DNA from: Odontocerum albicorne
Taxonomy: Eukaryota > Arthropoda > Insecta > Trichoptera > Odontoceridae
NCBI GenBank assembly: GCA_949825065.1
Contig: OX463859.1
Coordinates: forward strand, 7,354,217-7,418,216
Length of the DNA: 64,000 bases
Direction of reading: 5' to 3'
Part shown: positions 63,838 to 64,000 of the stretch, piece after piece
Position numbering within the stretch: position 1 is the first letter of the stretch
Layout of the letters: every line of letters starts with the position of its first letter
The notes under the pieces: model-generated
Told to the model about the DNA's origin: nothing
The model's database searches: none
The model's input: only the letters and a program-made list of their open reading frames with translations
Translations under genes and position numbers: made by a program

Positions 63838-64000
63838 ACTTCTTATGACATTCTGTCATTAATTGTCATCCCATTTATTCTTCTCGATCCACTTATTTCT
63901 ACAGCTTTTATTCGCCTCCTTTCAATACTTTCCCACGAAGTACTTACTCACTTCCATAGATCAAAGTTGTTTCTAAGATACTGGACTATTATCTTATCAG
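63838..64000 (-). mobile_element. LINE-F fragment running off the window
   Basis: CCATTTATTCTTCTCGATCC, CTACAGCTTTTATTCGCCTC and CATAGATCAAAGTTG match 15110-15300 and 4190-4300. Confidence 0.65.

Overview
This is a stretch of nuclear DNA from an animal, most likely an insect. It is AT-rich (roughly two thirds A+T by eye) and made almost entirely of transposable elements and their remains. I recognise no host gene. The insect call rests on the element families: cecropia-type and mellifera-type mariners, Tc1- and pogo-type elements, TTAA-inserting piggyBac-type MITEs, CTAG-ending Helitrons, several LINE families with jockey- or RTE-like C-termini, and tRNA-derived SINEs. The order of insect cannot be fixed from what I see.

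Layout. 0-10 kb: hairpin and tandem repeats, foldback elements and 3' fragments of LINE-A, B, D, E and F (family letters are mine). 11-18 kb: nested SINE, piggyBac MITE, foldback element and LINE-C, then LINE-F copies, one carrying an 8-copy 65-bp array. 18-25 kb: SINEs, a pogo element and LINE-A inside SINE-3. 25-31 kb: a mariner cluster, including the only intact gene of the window, a 339-residue mariner transposase (26273-27292). 31-35 kb: SINE inside SINE, a foldback element cut by a mariner, and decayed mariners. 35-53 kb: mostly unassigned DNA with scattered LINE-E/F/C/H, Tc1 and pogo remnants. 53-58 kb: the densest nesting, with LINE-H split by a head-to-tail pair of Helitrons and by a LINE-G/LINE-B fusion. 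58-64 kb: LINE-E, a broken mariner, LINE-A, SINEs and a foldback element.

How the parts relate. SINE-1 ends in the same ~60-bp tail as LINE-E, so LINE-E is the probable source of its retrotransposition machinery. LINE-B has three copies with clean 10-18 bp target-site duplications plus one with a 17-bp duplication carrying one mismatch. Mariner-type elements sit at TA and give short internally deleted or inverted derivatives. The octamer TACGAGTA (or its complement) occurs 16 times outside coding sequence, and in three repeat families one copy has it as an insertion that a sister copy lacks. It fits an excision scar (TA-CGAG-TA) of mariners whose ends read CGAGGG, and such mariners are present here.

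Limits: boundaries of old copies are approximate, clade names of LINEs are tentative, and no database comparison was possible.
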